Source of the DNA: Chitinophagaceae bacterium
GTDB lineage: Bacteria; Bacteroidota; Bacteroidia; Chitinophagales; Chitinophagaceae
Reading direction: 5' to 3'
DNA length: 64,000 bases
NCBI GenBank assembly: GCA_019638625.1
Contig: JAHBTK010000007.1
Span: 124,001 to 188,000 of the forward strand
This document shows, in pieces, positions 25,865 through 34,608 of the stretch. A program made the position numbers and the translations under genes. Numbering within the stretch: position 1 is the first letter of the stretch; every line of letters begins with the position of its first letter. The notes under the pieces are model-generated. The model was not told where the DNA came from. It searched no databases and saw only the letters and a list, made by a program, of their open reading frames with translations.

Positions 25865-26626
25865 CTATAGTATCCTTACAGGTATTTTTTCTCCCTGTAA
25901 GTACTGTTTCAGTTCCGGGATACCTATCTCTTTAAAATGAAAAATGCTGGCTGCCAATGCTGCATCGGCTTTCCCTTCCCGGAATACCGCTACAAAATGC
26001 TCCATAGCGCCCCCGCCGCCGCTGGCGATTACCGGAACCGGCAGCTTTTCCGATAGCGATCTCGTAATATCCAATGCGAAGCCCTGTTTGGTGCCATCGT
26101 GATTCATGGAGGTGAGTAATATCTCGCCCGCCCCCAGGTCAACCGCCTGCAGGGCCCAGTCCACGCAACGGGTTGCTGTTTTGGTTCTGCCTCCGTTCAG
26201 GTAAACATACCATTCACCATCCTCCTCTTTCTTTGTATCAATGGCTAAAACGACACACTGACTGCCAAATTCCCTGGCCAATTCATTAATAAGCTGCGGC
26301 TTTTTGTAAGCGGCTGTATTTACTGAAATTTTATCGGCCCCGTTTTGTAGCAGCACACTTACATCGTCCACGCTGCTGATACCTCCGCCTACTGTAAAGG
26401 GTATATTGATATGGTGGGAAATACGGTTTGCCAGTTCACTCAGCGTTTTTCTCTTTTCTACGGTCGCAGTGATATCGAGGAAAACCAGTTCGTCCGCACC
26501 CTGCTGCGCATACAAAGCACCCAGTTCCACGGGGTCGCCGGCATCTCTCAGGTTGACGAAGTTGGTACCTTTTACAGTGCGTCCGTCCTTAATATCCAAA
26601 CAGGGTATAATACGCTTTGTAAGCAT
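25865..26626 (-). CDS. hisF: imidazole glycerol phosphate synthase cyclase subunit
   Basis: Cyclase subunit that uses ammonia from HisH to form imidazole glycerol phosphate in histidine biosynthesis. It is a 253-residue TIM barrel. Conserved parts are the N-terminal RIIPCLDIKDGRTVKG with catalytic Asp11, phosphate-binding VGGGISSVDD and GADKISVNTAA, and LLTSMNHDGTKQGFAL with the second catalytic Asp. These canonical features argue against a specialised polysaccharide paralogue. No other his biosynthesis gene is adjacent, so hisF is separated from any his operon here. Confidence 0.93.
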   Translation of the reverse strand: MLTKRIIPCLDIKDGRTVKGTNFVNLRDAGDPVELGALYAQQGADELVFLDITATVEKRKTLSELANRISHHINIPFTVGGGISSVDDVSVLLQNGADKISVNTAAYKKPQLINELAREFGSQCVVLAIDTKKEEDGEWYVYLNGGRTKTATRCVDWALQAVDLGAGEILLTSMNHDGTKQGFALDITRSLSEKLPVPVIASGGGGAMEHFVAVFREGKADAALAASIFHFKEIGIPELKQYLQGEKIPVRIL

Positions 26627-26648
26627 CTGGTTGATCTTTTAAAAGTTG

Positions 26649-26656
26649 CAAAGTTA
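26649..26656 (-). promoter_or_regulatory. -7 promoter element for hisF
   Basis: Minus-strand TAACTTTG fits TAnnTTTG, 22 bases before the hisF ATG. No -33 TTG at the standard spacing. Confidence 0.5.
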
Positions 26657-26700
26657 GCTTAAATCGGTTCGTCCTGTCTTTCTGTGGGAGGTTAAATAAA

Positions 26701-26736
26701 AGCGGCGAAAGAGAACCCTCTTCGCCGCTGGTTTTT
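26701..26736. terminator. terminator-like hairpin between hisF and oxyR
   Basis: Arms AGCGGCGAA (26701-26709) and TTCGCCGCT (26721-26729) followed by TTTTT on the plus strand and TTTTATTT on the minus strand. No gene on either strand obviously ends here, so it may terminate a small unannotated transcript. Confidence 0.55.
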
Positions 26737-26956
26737 CCATGTAATGCTAAGCTTTTGGCCCTGTTTTTATATCGTTTCCGTAAAATAAACAGGAAGCATT
26801 CCATCCGGTAACGGATGAGGCAATTGCAGGGTTAGCAGTTCAGATGTTTTCGGATGTGTTACAGGTTGGCCAAATCATTCATATGGTACAAAATTCAATC
26901 AATTAGTTTCATCAAACAAATTGATTAATTTTATACCTTAATCGATAATATCTATA

Positions 26957-27898
26957 ATGACCTTTACGCAGTTGGAATACATTATTGCCCTGGATACTTA
27001 TCGTCATTTCACCCAGGCTGCCGAACATTGCCATGTAACACAGCCCACCCTCAGTATGCAGATACAAAAGCTGGAGGAAGAACTCGGGCTTACTATTTTC
27101 GACCGGAGCAAACAACCGGTAGTACCCACCGAACCGGGGTTTGAGATCATTGCGCAGGCAAGGTATATCCTTCAGCATAGAGACATGTTGGAGGACACCG
27201 TACAGCAAAGAAAGGGGTTGCTGACAGGCGAACTGCGTATTGGTATCATTCCCACCTTAGCCCCTTATCTTCTGCCGCTGTTTATCCAGGCATTTGCCGA
27301 ACGGTATCCCCAGGTAAAAATGACGGTCAGCGAACTTACTACAGACCTGATTGTCAGGCACCTGCAGGAGGGTAGTATTGATGCCGGCATCCTGGTAACC
27401 CCCCTGCACCATAAAGGCATAAAAGAACATCCCCTTTTTTATGAGGAACTGCTGGCGTATGTTTCCAAACAAAATGCCCTGTTTAAGAAAAGTTATGTGT
27501 TGGCAAAAGACATTGATCCCAACAAATTATGGTTGCTTGAAGAAGGACATTGCTTCCGCTCGCAGATAGAAAATCTTTGCGAACTGAGAAAAAAGAGTAT
27601 AAAAGGCAGCCATTTTGATTATGAAACCGGCAGCATCGAAACATTGAGAAGGCTGGTGGGGCTAAACGATGGCATCACCATTTTACCGGAACTTGCTACC
27701 CTGGACATGCCCCCGGAACAAATGCAACTGATCAGGCAGTTTAAAAAACCAGTGCCTGTTCGGGAAGTCAGCGTGGTGGTGCAGCGGGATTTTGTAAAAA
27801 AGAGGCTGATTGACGCGTTGAAACAGGAAATTATTTCCAATATTCCTGAAAAAATTAAAATGAACCGGCCTGCCAACCTTGTACCGCTGTTTGAGTAA
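26957..27898 (+). CDS. oxyR: OxyR-type LysR regulator (hydrogen peroxide sensing)
   Basis: A LysR-family transcription factor of 313 residues. The N-terminal helix-turn-helix includes FTQAAEHCHVTQPTLSMQIQ. In the ligand domain, GHCFRSQIENLC places cysteines at residues 199 and 208, the same positions and spacing as the redox-active pair of E. coli OxyR, so peroxide sensing through a Cys199-Cys208 disulfide is well supported. No catalase or peroxiredoxin gene adjoins it; its targets lie elsewhere. Confidence 0.95.
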   Translation: MTFTQLEYIIALDTYRHFTQAAEHCHVTQPTLSMQIQKLEEELGLTIFDRSKQPVVPTEPGFEIIAQARYILQHRDMLEDTVQQRKGLLTGELRIGIIPTLAPYLLPLFIQAFAERYPQVKMTVSELTTDLIVRHLQEGSIDAGILVTPLHHKGIKEHPLFYEELLAYVSKQNALFKKSYVLAKDIDPNKLWLLEEGHCFRSQIENLCELRKKSIKGSHFDYETGSIETLRRLVGLNDGITILPELATLDMPPEQMQLIRQFKKPVPVREVSVVVQRDFVKKRLIDALKQEIISNIPEKIKMNRPANLVPLFE

Positions 27899-28308
27899 AA
27901 GCCGGGAGGTGTTGCTGATTTTGGGAAGTATGATTTGGATTTCTTTATGAATCAGGAATCAACAGGATTGGCGTCATTCCGGGTATCCGATTAGTGGCTC
28001 CTCAATCATTGAGGCGTGACAGAAGAACTGACCTTGTATGAATATGGCACGCAAAGATCGCAAAAGACGACGCAAAAGGTCGCAAAGAAAGAATGGTTCT
28101 AAAAGGGAACTGTTTGTACGTCCTTGGCGCTTCTTAGCGGCTTTGCGCGAAATATAATGTCATTGTCGGATGCCGTGCAAGGCTTAATAGCGATATTTGC
28201 GGTGCCTGCCCGACTGTGTCGGGTGCTGTATCTTTTAGAATATGCAAAACGTTCCGATGTCTGTGACTGAGAGATCTGCCGGATTATCAACAAATCAGCA
28301 ACCCCCGG
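27899..28308. other. 410-bp intergenic region with CGCAAAG repeats
   Basis: No credible gene. The central part holds an extragenic element with tandem GCAAAG-type units and a partly complementary right arm (28047-28150). The flanking sequence shows nothing I can name. Confidence 0.55.
28047..28150. repeat. extragenic GCAAAG-type inverted/tandem repeat element
   Basis: The left arm has four units (GCAAAGATC, GCAAAAGACGAC, GCAAAAGGTC, GCAAAG) at about 28050-28087. The right arm contains CTTGGCGCTTCTTAGCGG and CTTTGCGCG (28122-28149), roughly complementary. Elements of this CGCAAAG/CTTTGCG type are common between genes in Bacteroidota. Confidence 0.5.
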
Positions 28309-28947
28309 TTATTGATTGTCTTTCACATACCGAAACTGTCCCCTGAGCAACGGGTGTTGTCCCACGAGCATATTGTTGGTGTACAGCAGCATGAAATTAT
28401 CAAAGAAAACCTCGAAAGCCGCTTTCTCAAACCCGAATTCAAAACTGTTTTGGATTTTATTCGACGGAACAAAAGTGAAAGGATGATCGGGAAATACCAG
28501 TGAGCGGATCTGTATCGAGTCTACGATTTGTTTTGTAAACTTTACGGCACCATCATCCTTCGTAAAAAGTTTTTGCCTGCCCCTTTCGGTAAACAGGGTG
28601 CATTCTATGTTTTTTACCAGTGCAGGATTATCATCTGTAAATTGTATGGTCACAAAGTTATCGTTGACACGTCGGGAGGAAAGCAACTGGTAAATTCTTG
28701 CGGGCTTCAGGCGGCCGCTGAATACGATGGCATTTTTTTCGATATACCACCTGCCCGAACCGTAACGGTCTATTCCGTTTTTTGAATAAAAAAAATTGAA
28801 TGTATGATTGCTGTTCAGGTAAAAGCCGCTTTTTGCGCCGTCTGTAATTCCTTCGATATAGTAGTTGCCGGAAATTTCCTTAGGATCCTGGGCCTGCGCC
28901 CAAAGATTGGCTGAAACACAAAAAAGTAAAACATAAAGTTTGCGCAT
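28309..28947 (-). CDS. exported hypothetical protein
   Basis: I do not recognise a family. The start at 28947 (MRKLYVLLFCVSANLWAQAQ) gives a standard signal peptide; an in-frame ATG lies four codons upstream. The mature part (about 190 residues) begins EISGNYYIEGITDGAKSGFY and is strand-rich, with features like GSGRWYIEKNAIVFSG that resemble a lipocalin-like fold. Its transcription unit is isolated: the nearest upstream gene on the strand is pyk, terminated before it. Confidence 0.7.
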   Translation of the reverse strand: MRKLYVLLFCVSANLWAQAQDPKEISGNYYIEGITDGAKSGFYLNSNHTFNFFYSKNGIDRYGSGRWYIEKNAIVFSGRLKPARIYQLLSSRRVNDNFVTIQFTDDNPALVKNIECTLFTERGRQKLFTKDDGAVKFTKQIVDSIQIRSLVFPDHPFTFVPSNKIQNSFEFGFEKAAFEVFFDNFMLLYTNNMLVGQHPLLRGQFRYVKDNQ

Positions 28948-28995
28948 ATCAATACACATATGTTGTCAAAGATTGCAAAAACTCCTTAAAAGAGC

Positions 28996-29027
28996 AAAAC
29001 CATACTGTTAATATACAGTATGGTTTT
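28996..29027 (-). terminator. rho-independent terminator of pyk
   Basis: Arms AAAACCATACTGT (28996-29008) and ACAGTATGGTTTT (29015-29027) with a 6-base loop, 28 bases past the pyk stop. It has a short T-run on the minus strand. Confidence 0.75.
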
Positions 29028-29055
29028 GATATATGATATTCCAGGCAGTGTATTC

Positions 29056-30549
29056 CTATTCTACTTTTGATATTTTAAGCAGGTTGGTAGGCAGGTGAAG
29101 ATGAATCGGCGTACTTCCGGTGTTAACCACGGTATCGCCTGGTTTCAAAAACCCACGTGACTTCAGGATAGCTATCTGGTCGAAGATCACCTGATCCACG
29201 CTTTCTTCTTCCGGGTAATAAAACGCCCTTACTCCCCAACTTAGGCTCAACTGGTTGACAAGCGATTCTTCCTTGGTGAAAATGTATAACGGGGACTTGG
29301 GACGATAGCTGCTTACTACCCATGCGGTATAACCACTCTGGGTCATCGCGATTACGCCGTCGGCGTTAATATCTCTGGCGATTTTACAGGCATTGTAACA
29401 AATAGCGTCGCTCAAAAAAGAGGGGGAGTGCGGTTGCGGTTTAAGGTCATCCTCCCTGTTGTAGCCATATTCTTTTTTCTCTACTTCCAGTATGATCTTA
29501 CGCATGGTTTGCACTACCAGTACCGGGTGATTCCCCATTGCCGTTTCGCCGCTCAGCATCACCGCGTCTGCGCCGTCCAGTACGGCATTGGCTACGTCGG
29601 TAATCTCGCTCCTGTTTGGCTTTATACGATCCATCATGCTTTCCATCATCTGGGTGGCTACTATTACAGGCTTCCCCCTGTGGATACATTTGCGTACAAT
29701 ATCTTTCTGGATCAGGGGTACCTGCTCCACGGGTAGCTCTACACCCAGGTCGCCACGGGCCACCATAACGCCGTCTGATTCAAGGATGATTTCCCTGAGA
29801 TTGGTAAGCGCTTCCGGCATTTCAATTTTTGCCATCACTTTACTCTTGGAAGCTCTTTCCTTCAGGATGCCCTTCAAAATCTTTAAATCGTCTACTTTTC
29901 TCACAAAGGAAAGGGCTATCCAGTCCACCTTTTGTTCTATCATAAAGTCCAGGTCGGCCAAATCCTTTTCCGTAAGCGCCGGTAACGAGATCTTTGTATC
30001 CGGAAGGTTCACCCCTTTTTTGGGTAGCAGTTCGCCGGGCATAGTGACCATGACTTTTACATCATTGTCTTTTGTTATTTCCACCACTTCCACTTCCAGC
30101 TTTCCGTCATCTATCAGTATCTTATTTCCAATTTCCACATCACTTGCCAGGTTGGGGTAGGATACATATATTTTTCCCTCTTTACTTCCTACGCACTTGG
30201 TGTTGGTAAATATCAGGATGTCTCCTGCCGCTAACTGGATTTTTCCATTTTCGATTTCTCCCACTCTCAGTTTAGGACCCTGCAGGTCGCCGAGGATGGA
30301 GATGTTGTAGGGCTCTTTCGTATTGATCTCCCGGATATATTTAATAATCTCGAGTTTGTCTTCATGCGAGCCATGAGAAAAATTAAGCCGGAATACATTC
30401 ACGCCCGCTTTCGTCAGTTCCAGCAGCTTTTCGTAGGTATTGCTGGAAGGACCTACAGTGGCCACAATTTTTGTGCGGTGAAAAGCATGCTCTATACCGG
30501 CCTGCTTGTCCATTTCTTCATGAAGATATTTAGATATGTTTTTTGCCAT
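29056..30549 (-). CDS. pyk: pyruvate kinase
   Basis: Converts phosphoenolpyruvate and ADP to pyruvate and ATP, the last step of glycolysis. 497 residues. Characteristic parts are TKIVATVGPSS, VFRLNFSHGSHEDK, the catalytic region VMAKIEMPEAL and MVARGDLGVELPVEQVP. The C-terminal domain (INADGVIAMTQSGYTAW and following) completes a full-length enzyme. It lies 63 bases downstream of pfkA on the same strand, so the two glycolytic control genes are probably cotranscribed, and a terminator follows. Confidence 0.97.
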   Translation of the reverse strand: MAKNISKYLHEEMDKQAGIEHAFHRTKIVATVGPSSNTYEKLLELTKAGVNVFRLNFSHGSHEDKLEIIKYIREINTKEPYNISILGDLQGPKLRVGEIENGKIQLAAGDILIFTNTKCVGSKEGKIYVSYPNLASDVEIGNKILIDDGKLEVEVVEITKDNDVKVMVTMPGELLPKKGVNLPDTKISLPALTEKDLADLDFMIEQKVDWIALSFVRKVDDLKILKGILKERASKSKVMAKIEMPEALTNLREIILESDGVMVARGDLGVELPVEQVPLIQKDIVRKCIHRGKPVIVATQMMESMMDRIKPNRSEITDVANAVLDGADAVMLSGETAMGNHPVLVVQTMRKIILEVEKKEYGYNREDDLKPQPHSPSFLSDAICYNACKIARDINADGVIAMTQSGYTAWVVSSYRPKSPLYIFTKEESLVNQLSLSWGVRAFYYPEEESVDQVIFDQIAILKSRGFLKPGDTVVNTGSTPIHLHLPTNLLKISKVE

Positions 30550-30612
30550 ACGTTTATTTCAGGTTTCTGATTTGATTATTGCTGTGTGACTTACTAACCA
30601 CTTTATAGTATA

Positions 30613-31599
30613 CTAGGATGCCAGGATCTTTATGATTTTCAGCCATTCCGGATCTATTGTATGCTCTGCTTTCACTGCATGATCCAGTGGTGTATAATGC
30701 AGGTCATTATTAACTATGCCTATCATGGTGTTCACTTTATCTCCTTTGATGAGCGTATCCACCGCCGCATACCCCAAACGGCTGGCGATCAGCCTGTCAA
30801 GGGCCGAAGGGGCTCCCCCTCTCTGAATATGCCCCAGTATGCACACTTTAATATCAGCATTGGGCATTCTTGACTTAATGACCCTGGCTACCTCATTGGC
30901 GCCGCCATATTCGCCTCCTTCAGCAACTACCAGCAGATTCACCAGCTTTTTACGCTTTTCTTTTTCCAGCAGGCTGTTAATTATATCATTGAGATCGGTT
31001 TTGTGCTCCGGTATCAATATGTTTTCCGCACCGGTCCCTACCCCGCTATGCAAGGCGATATAACCGGAATCACGACCCATCACTTCGATGATGAAGAGGC
31101 GGTCGTGTGCATCTGCCGTATCCCTAATCTTGTCTATGGCCTGGATAGCGGTATTCACCGCAGTATCAAACCCGATGGTGAAGTCGGTGCCGGCCATATC
31201 CTTGTCTATTGTACCTGGCAACCCCACACAAGGGATATCAAATTCTGTCGAAAATTTTTGAGCGCCCCTGAAGGAACCATCTCCGCCTATAACCACCAAT
31301 CCGTCAATACCTATTTTCTTTAATGTCTCATAGGCTTTCTTTCTTCCTTCGGGTTCAAAAAACTCTTTACACCGTGCTGTTTTCAGGATGGTGCCGCCCC
31401 GCTGGATGATATTGGCCACACTGCGGGACTCCATTTTAAAAATATCATTCTCAATCATTCCGGTGTATCCCCGCACAATTCCGTACACATCAAGACCATA
31501 GTAAATTCCGGTCCGTACTACCGCTCTGATGGCCGCATTCATGCCGGGGGCATCGCCACCAGATGTAAGCACCCCGATTTTAGAAACCTTCTTATTCAT
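30613..31599 (-). CDS. pfkA: ATP-dependent 6-phosphofructokinase
   Basis: Phosphorylates fructose 6-phosphate to fructose 1,6-bisphosphate. The 328-residue length fits the bacterial PfkA family. Visible are GVLTSGGDAPGMNAAIRAVV (ATP site), VVIGGDGSFRGAQ and the catalytic loop PGTIDKDMAGTD. The loop is usually TIDND; here Asn is replaced by Lys, but both aspartates are kept. A glycine-rich GGDGS rather than GGEDT in the ATP region points to ATP rather than pyrophosphate as phosphoryl donor. It precedes pyk in the same direction. Confidence 0.95.
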   Translation of the reverse strand: MNKKVSKIGVLTSGGDAPGMNAAIRAVVRTGIYYGLDVYGIVRGYTGMIENDIFKMESRSVANIIQRGGTILKTARCKEFFEPEGRKKAYETLKKIGIDGLVVIGGDGSFRGAQKFSTEFDIPCVGLPGTIDKDMAGTDFTIGFDTAVNTAIQAIDKIRDTADAHDRLFIIEVMGRDSGYIALHSGVGTGAENILIPEHKTDLNDIINSLLEKEKRKKLVNLLVVAEGGEYGGANEVARVIKSRMPNADIKVCILGHIQRGGAPSALDRLIASRLGYAAVDTLIKGDKVNTMIGIVNNDLHYTPLDHAVKAEHTIDPEWLKIIKILAS

Positions 31600-31850
31600 T
31601 TAGTTAAAAATTGTCTTATTTGAATGAAACATTCAAAGGACAGTGCAATTGTTGAAATTCGTTCCCTTTTGAGCCGCCAAAAGTACATAATTACGGTTAT
31701 ATGACAATTTTAGATTAAAGTTTCATGATTTGATCATCCGGGACAGGCAGCAGGAAAAAACATCTCTCTAAAACGGTAAGCCATTCATCCGTTTAGCTCC
31801 GGTGCCCCTGTTTCCCCTTAATATTTCCGCAGAGAGGAAGGAACTTACAG

Positions 31851-31858
31851 TAAGTTTG
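31851..31858 (+). promoter_or_regulatory. -7 promoter element for aat
   Basis: TAAGTTTG fits TAnnTTTG, 35 bases before the aat start codon. It lies in the 294-base gap between the divergent pfkA and aat genes, which holds nothing else I can identify. There is no clear -33 TTG. Confidence 0.45.
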
Positions 31859-31893
31859 TAATACAAAAACAAAGTTGGGATCAACCCGGAATA

Positions 31894-32541
31894 ATGGCAG
31901 TTTTCGCGTTAAGGAACGAATTGATTTTTCCACCGGTGGAGATGGCGGAACCGGATGGTTTGCTGGCAATCGGCGGCGATCTGTCGCAGGAACGTTTACT
32001 TCTTGCTTACAGTAAAGGTATATTTCCTTGGTATGAAGGAAGGGTGCCTATGTGGTGGAGCCCTGACCCGCGGCTTGTTCTTTACCCGGAGAAGCTTAAA
32101 ATAAGCAAGAGCATGAAACAGGTGGTCAGGCAGCAACAGTTCCGGTTCAGTATCAACGAAAACTTCGCCGGGGTGATCCGTCATTGTAAGACTTCGTTCC
32201 GTCCCGGCCAGCAGGGAAACACCTGGATAACGGATGAAGTGGAGCAGGCATACAATAATCTTCATCTTTCCGGCTATGCCCATAGCGCCGAAGCCTGGCT
32301 GGGCGATGAACTGGCGGGTGGCTTATACGGAATAAGAATGGGTAAAGTTTTTTTTGGCGAAAGCATGTTCAGTAACGTAAGCAACGCCAGTAAATACGCC
32401 TTTATATCCTACGTGCAGCAACTGACAAAAGAAGGCGTACAACTGATAGACTGCCAGGTGCATACCCCGCACCTGGAAAGCCTCGGTGCGGAGATGATCC
32501 CAAGAGAAATATTCATACAACAATTGAACAAACTCCTGTAA
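31894..32541 (+). CDS. aat: leucyl/phenylalanyl-tRNA--protein transferase
   Basis: Transfers Leu or Phe from tRNA to N-terminal Arg or Lys of proteins, marking them for ClpS/ClpAP degradation (N-degron pathway). 215 residues. The family core is intact: EPDGLLAIGGDLSQERLL, GIFPWYEGRVPMWWSPDPR, TWITDEVEQAY, GGLYGIRMGKVFFGESMFS and LIDCQVHTPHLESLGAE. No clp gene is adjacent. Confidence 0.95.
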   Translation: MAVFALRNELIFPPVEMAEPDGLLAIGGDLSQERLLLAYSKGIFPWYEGRVPMWWSPDPRLVLYPEKLKISKSMKQVVRQQQFRFSINENFAGVIRHCKTSFRPGQQGNTWITDEVEQAYNNLHLSGYAHSAEAWLGDELAGGLYGIRMGKVFFGESMFSNVSNASKYAFISYVQQLTKEGVQLIDCQVHTPHLESLGAEMIPREIFIQQLNKLL

Positions 32542-32557
32542 CCTGCTTTTGAGCAGG

Positions 32558-33283
32558 TCAGCTTTTTCTTTCCTGGTCCATCTCCAGTATCATTATGATG
32601 GCATCATTGCTCAGCGCTTCTGCTTCGAGATTGTCTAAATTCCACAATGCCAGTCCGTCTCCCTGGTGTAATAACCGGTTCTGCACTTCAAATGCACCCT
32701 GTATAACAAATACAAAAAGCTTATTGGTTTTTTGTTTTAAACTATATTCAATTTCCGTCCTGCCATCCATTTTTGCAATGCTGGGGTAAAACGGGAGACT
32801 GTTAAAAAACCGGTAATTATATTTTGCATCAAAACCGGCCAGGTTGTTCCTGTCAGCATTAATATCAAAACCGGCCAGTACCTCGCCGGCCGGGCTTTGC
32901 CCGTCTGCGCTTATTCTCCACTGCAGGAAGTTCACAAGGTTTTCATCCGCCGGGTTCTTAATATATCCATGCGTCCCCTTCTCCAGCAGGATGATATATA
33001 ACTGACCTGCTTCCACAGCCGTTATATTGCCACGGCTGTCTGAATACGCTACCAGGCCCACTACAGGAAGAATTAAGAGATAGGTTCGCCGATCTGTATC
33101 AACATGCATTTTACATCCCGGCGCCAGTGTATCTTCATTCAATGCATATAAATTGCCAAACGGATTTTTATGCTCATGATAGTAAGAGCCGAAATTAAAA
33201 GTATTTCGGGTGCGCATCACCGATGTTTCAAGGCATCCTCTGTCATCGCTCAAAAAGATTTTTCCGGGAGTTTGCTGAATCAT
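32558..33283 (-). CDS. pirin-like (YhaK-type) bicupin protein
   Basis: A 241-residue cytoplasmic protein with the pirin/YhaK signature RTRNTFNFGSYYHEHKNPFG and LNEDTLAPGC near the N-terminus and a second cupin-like half. Typical pirins coordinate iron with His and Glu and some act as quercetinases; here the HEHK cluster could supply ligands, but activity is unproved. It starts 3 bases after the stop of the unknown gene upstream, in a group with an intradiol dioxygenase. An oxidative aromatic-compound link is possible inference. Confidence 0.82.
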   Translation of the reverse strand: MIQQTPGKIFLSDDRGCLETSVMRTRNTFNFGSYYHEHKNPFGNLYALNEDTLAPGCKMHVDTDRRTYLLILPVVGLVAYSDSRGNITAVEAGQLYIILLEKGTHGYIKNPADENLVNFLQWRISADGQSPAGEVLAGFDINADRNNLAGFDAKYNYRFFNSLPFYPSIAKMDGRTEIEYSLKQKTNKLFVFVIQGAFEVQNRLLHQGDGLALWNLDNLEAEALSNDAIIMILEMDQERKS

Positions 33284-33286
33284 TGT

Positions 33287-33784
33287 TTATAGCTTTTGCA
33301 TGGAATAAATACTCAAAAAAGGTTGTAGCAATAACTGGTGCAGCAGCACGCGGTTTTCATCTGCCTGGTTGTCTGACAACAGCAGGTAATCGCCTACGGT
33401 GGCATGCCAGGTCAATGGGTTGGAAAAAAAATTGATCGCAATTATATGCCGGTTTACATTCCTGGTATCTGATTCAATGATCTCGAACCGGTAATTACTG
33501 AAGGTCAGGAAAGATTTGCCGAGATTATTTTTGATATCCGGCAGTTTGCCATTCAGTTGTGCGATATACCCTTTTGCTGCAGCGCTTACCAGGAAATGAA
33601 GCTTCTCCGCCCGGTTATCCGCGTGTACCAGCTCCGAAAAAAGGTGGTAGGTATTCCCTGTACTAAAAAACTGGAACTGCAGCTTGAGCTCTTCATGAGT
33701 GTCGCTATGCAACAGCTTCTCCCAACCGCCGGACCGGTCATCAATTATCTTCCTGTAGCAAAGTATTACGCTATTCGAAACCAT
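33287..33784 (-). CDS. hypothetical protein between dioxygenase and pirin genes
   Basis: A 165-residue protein of unknown family with no signal peptide, no membrane segment and no motif I can name. It is tightly packed: 18 bases after the dioxygenase gene and 3 bases before the pirin-like gene, so it is almost certainly expressed. The N-terminus MVSNSVILCYRKIIDDRSGG could alternatively be trimmed, but no better start is evident. Confidence 0.65.
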   Translation of the reverse strand: MVSNSVILCYRKIIDDRSGGWEKLLHSDTHEELKLQFQFFSTGNTYHLFSELVHADNRAEKLHFLVSAAAKGYIAQLNGKLPDIKNNLGKSFLTFSNYRFEIIESDTRNVNRHIIAINFFSNPLTWHATVGDYLLLSDNQADENRVLLHQLLLQPFLSIYSMQKL

Positions 33785-33802
33785 ACTATTTACGATCTTA
33801 TA

Positions 33803-34507
33803 TCAGCTTACATTGAGCTGTATTTTCAAATCAAATCCGTCTGTCGTGTTGCCTGTTACGGTGGCGATCTGCACGCCATTCCTGTCGTCGCTAAAAATAT
33901 TGTCGTTGGCATTATAGGTATAGCCGTTCAGTCCTTTGTTGTATCCGCCCACAGCCGATACGGCGCTTCCGCTGCCTTCGGGAAACGCGATCTGGGTTAT
34001 CTTCAATGAATTGCCGGCCGCATTAAAAATATGCACATGAATGTGAGTGGCCCGTCCACTATACCAACCCGGGAAAATAGTGGTAAACTTCACCTGGCCA
34101 TTGGCGTCTGTAACCTGGCGGCCTCTTAAAAAGTGCACATCCGTATAGTTGGCAGACTGCATCTGTGTACTGCCGTATTCTGAATAATTTCCTTCCGCAT
34201 CGCAGTGCCAGATATCTACGATAGCGCCTGCCAGCGGTGCACAACTATTACTAACCTGCCCGATTGTGATTGTTGCCGTCATCAGGTACCCGGTCCTGCC
34301 ATCCCTGATATCACTTCTTACAAATGCGGATGGGTTTTTTGTAGGGAACGGCCCCGCTGTTTCAGTGGGTGCTACAATGCAGTCGCCGGAACCGCCGCCT
34401 GTGTTATCATCCGTGATATCGCTTTTTTTGCATGCCGGTGTCAACGGCGCTATAAAACCCATGCCCAAAGCCGCAATGGAGTTTTTCAAAAAAGCCTTTC
34501 TTTCCAT
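33803..34507 (-). CDS. exported intradiol ring-cleavage dioxygenase-like protein
   Basis: A 234-residue protein of the intradiol dioxygenase fold. The N-terminus (MERKAFLKNSIAALGMGFIA and then PLTPACKK) looks like an export signal with a lipobox-like Cys26, so it probably acts outside the cytoplasm, unlike catabolic catechol dioxygenases. Characteristic parts are APTETAGPFPTK, YTDVHFLRGRQ, FPGWYSGRATHIHVHI, supplying two Tyr and two His iron ligands. Substrate unknown. First gene of a likely three-gene unit with the unknown and pirin-like genes. Confidence 0.9.
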   Translation of the reverse strand: MERKAFLKNSIAALGMGFIAPLTPACKKSDITDDNTGGGSGDCIVAPTETAGPFPTKNPSAFVRSDIRDGRTGYLMTATITIGQVSNSCAPLAGAIVDIWHCDAEGNYSEYGSTQMQSANYTDVHFLRGRQVTDANGQVKFTTIFPGWYSGRATHIHVHIFNAAGNSLKITQIAFPEGSGSAVSAVGGYNKGLNGYTYNANDNIFSDDRNGVQIATVTGNTTDGFDLKIQLNVS

Positions 34508-34608
34508 AATTAGTTCTTTTAAAGTGAAAAATCTGGGGCAAATTAGACGGAAGAAAAAGGCAATAAAAATAATTGCGGTAAACGAGACGCTTTCTGCGGC
34601 AGGAGACC

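Larger units (their letters stand above)
26627..26956. other. hisF/oxyR divergent intergenic region
   Basis: 330 bases without a credible gene. It contains a -7 element for hisF (26649-26656), a terminator-like hairpin (26701-26736) and an AT-rich stretch before oxyR where an OxyR or other autoregulatory site could lie. No recognisable operator was identified. Confidence 0.5.

Noticed and set aside
25865..26626. Polysaccharide-type HisF paralogue (WbuZ-like)
   Set aside because: Canonical HisF motifs, including both catalytic aspartates and the GTKQGFAL segment, are intact, and no surface-sugar genes adjoin it.
28047..28090. CRISPR or minisatellite reading of the GCAAAG units
   Set aside because: Units are short and irregular without spacers; fits a common extragenic hairpin element better.
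30613..31599. Pyrophosphate-dependent phosphofructokinase because of the altered TIDND loop
   Set aside because: The Lys substitution leaves both aspartates, and the ATP-site glycine GGDGS favours an ATP-dependent enzyme.
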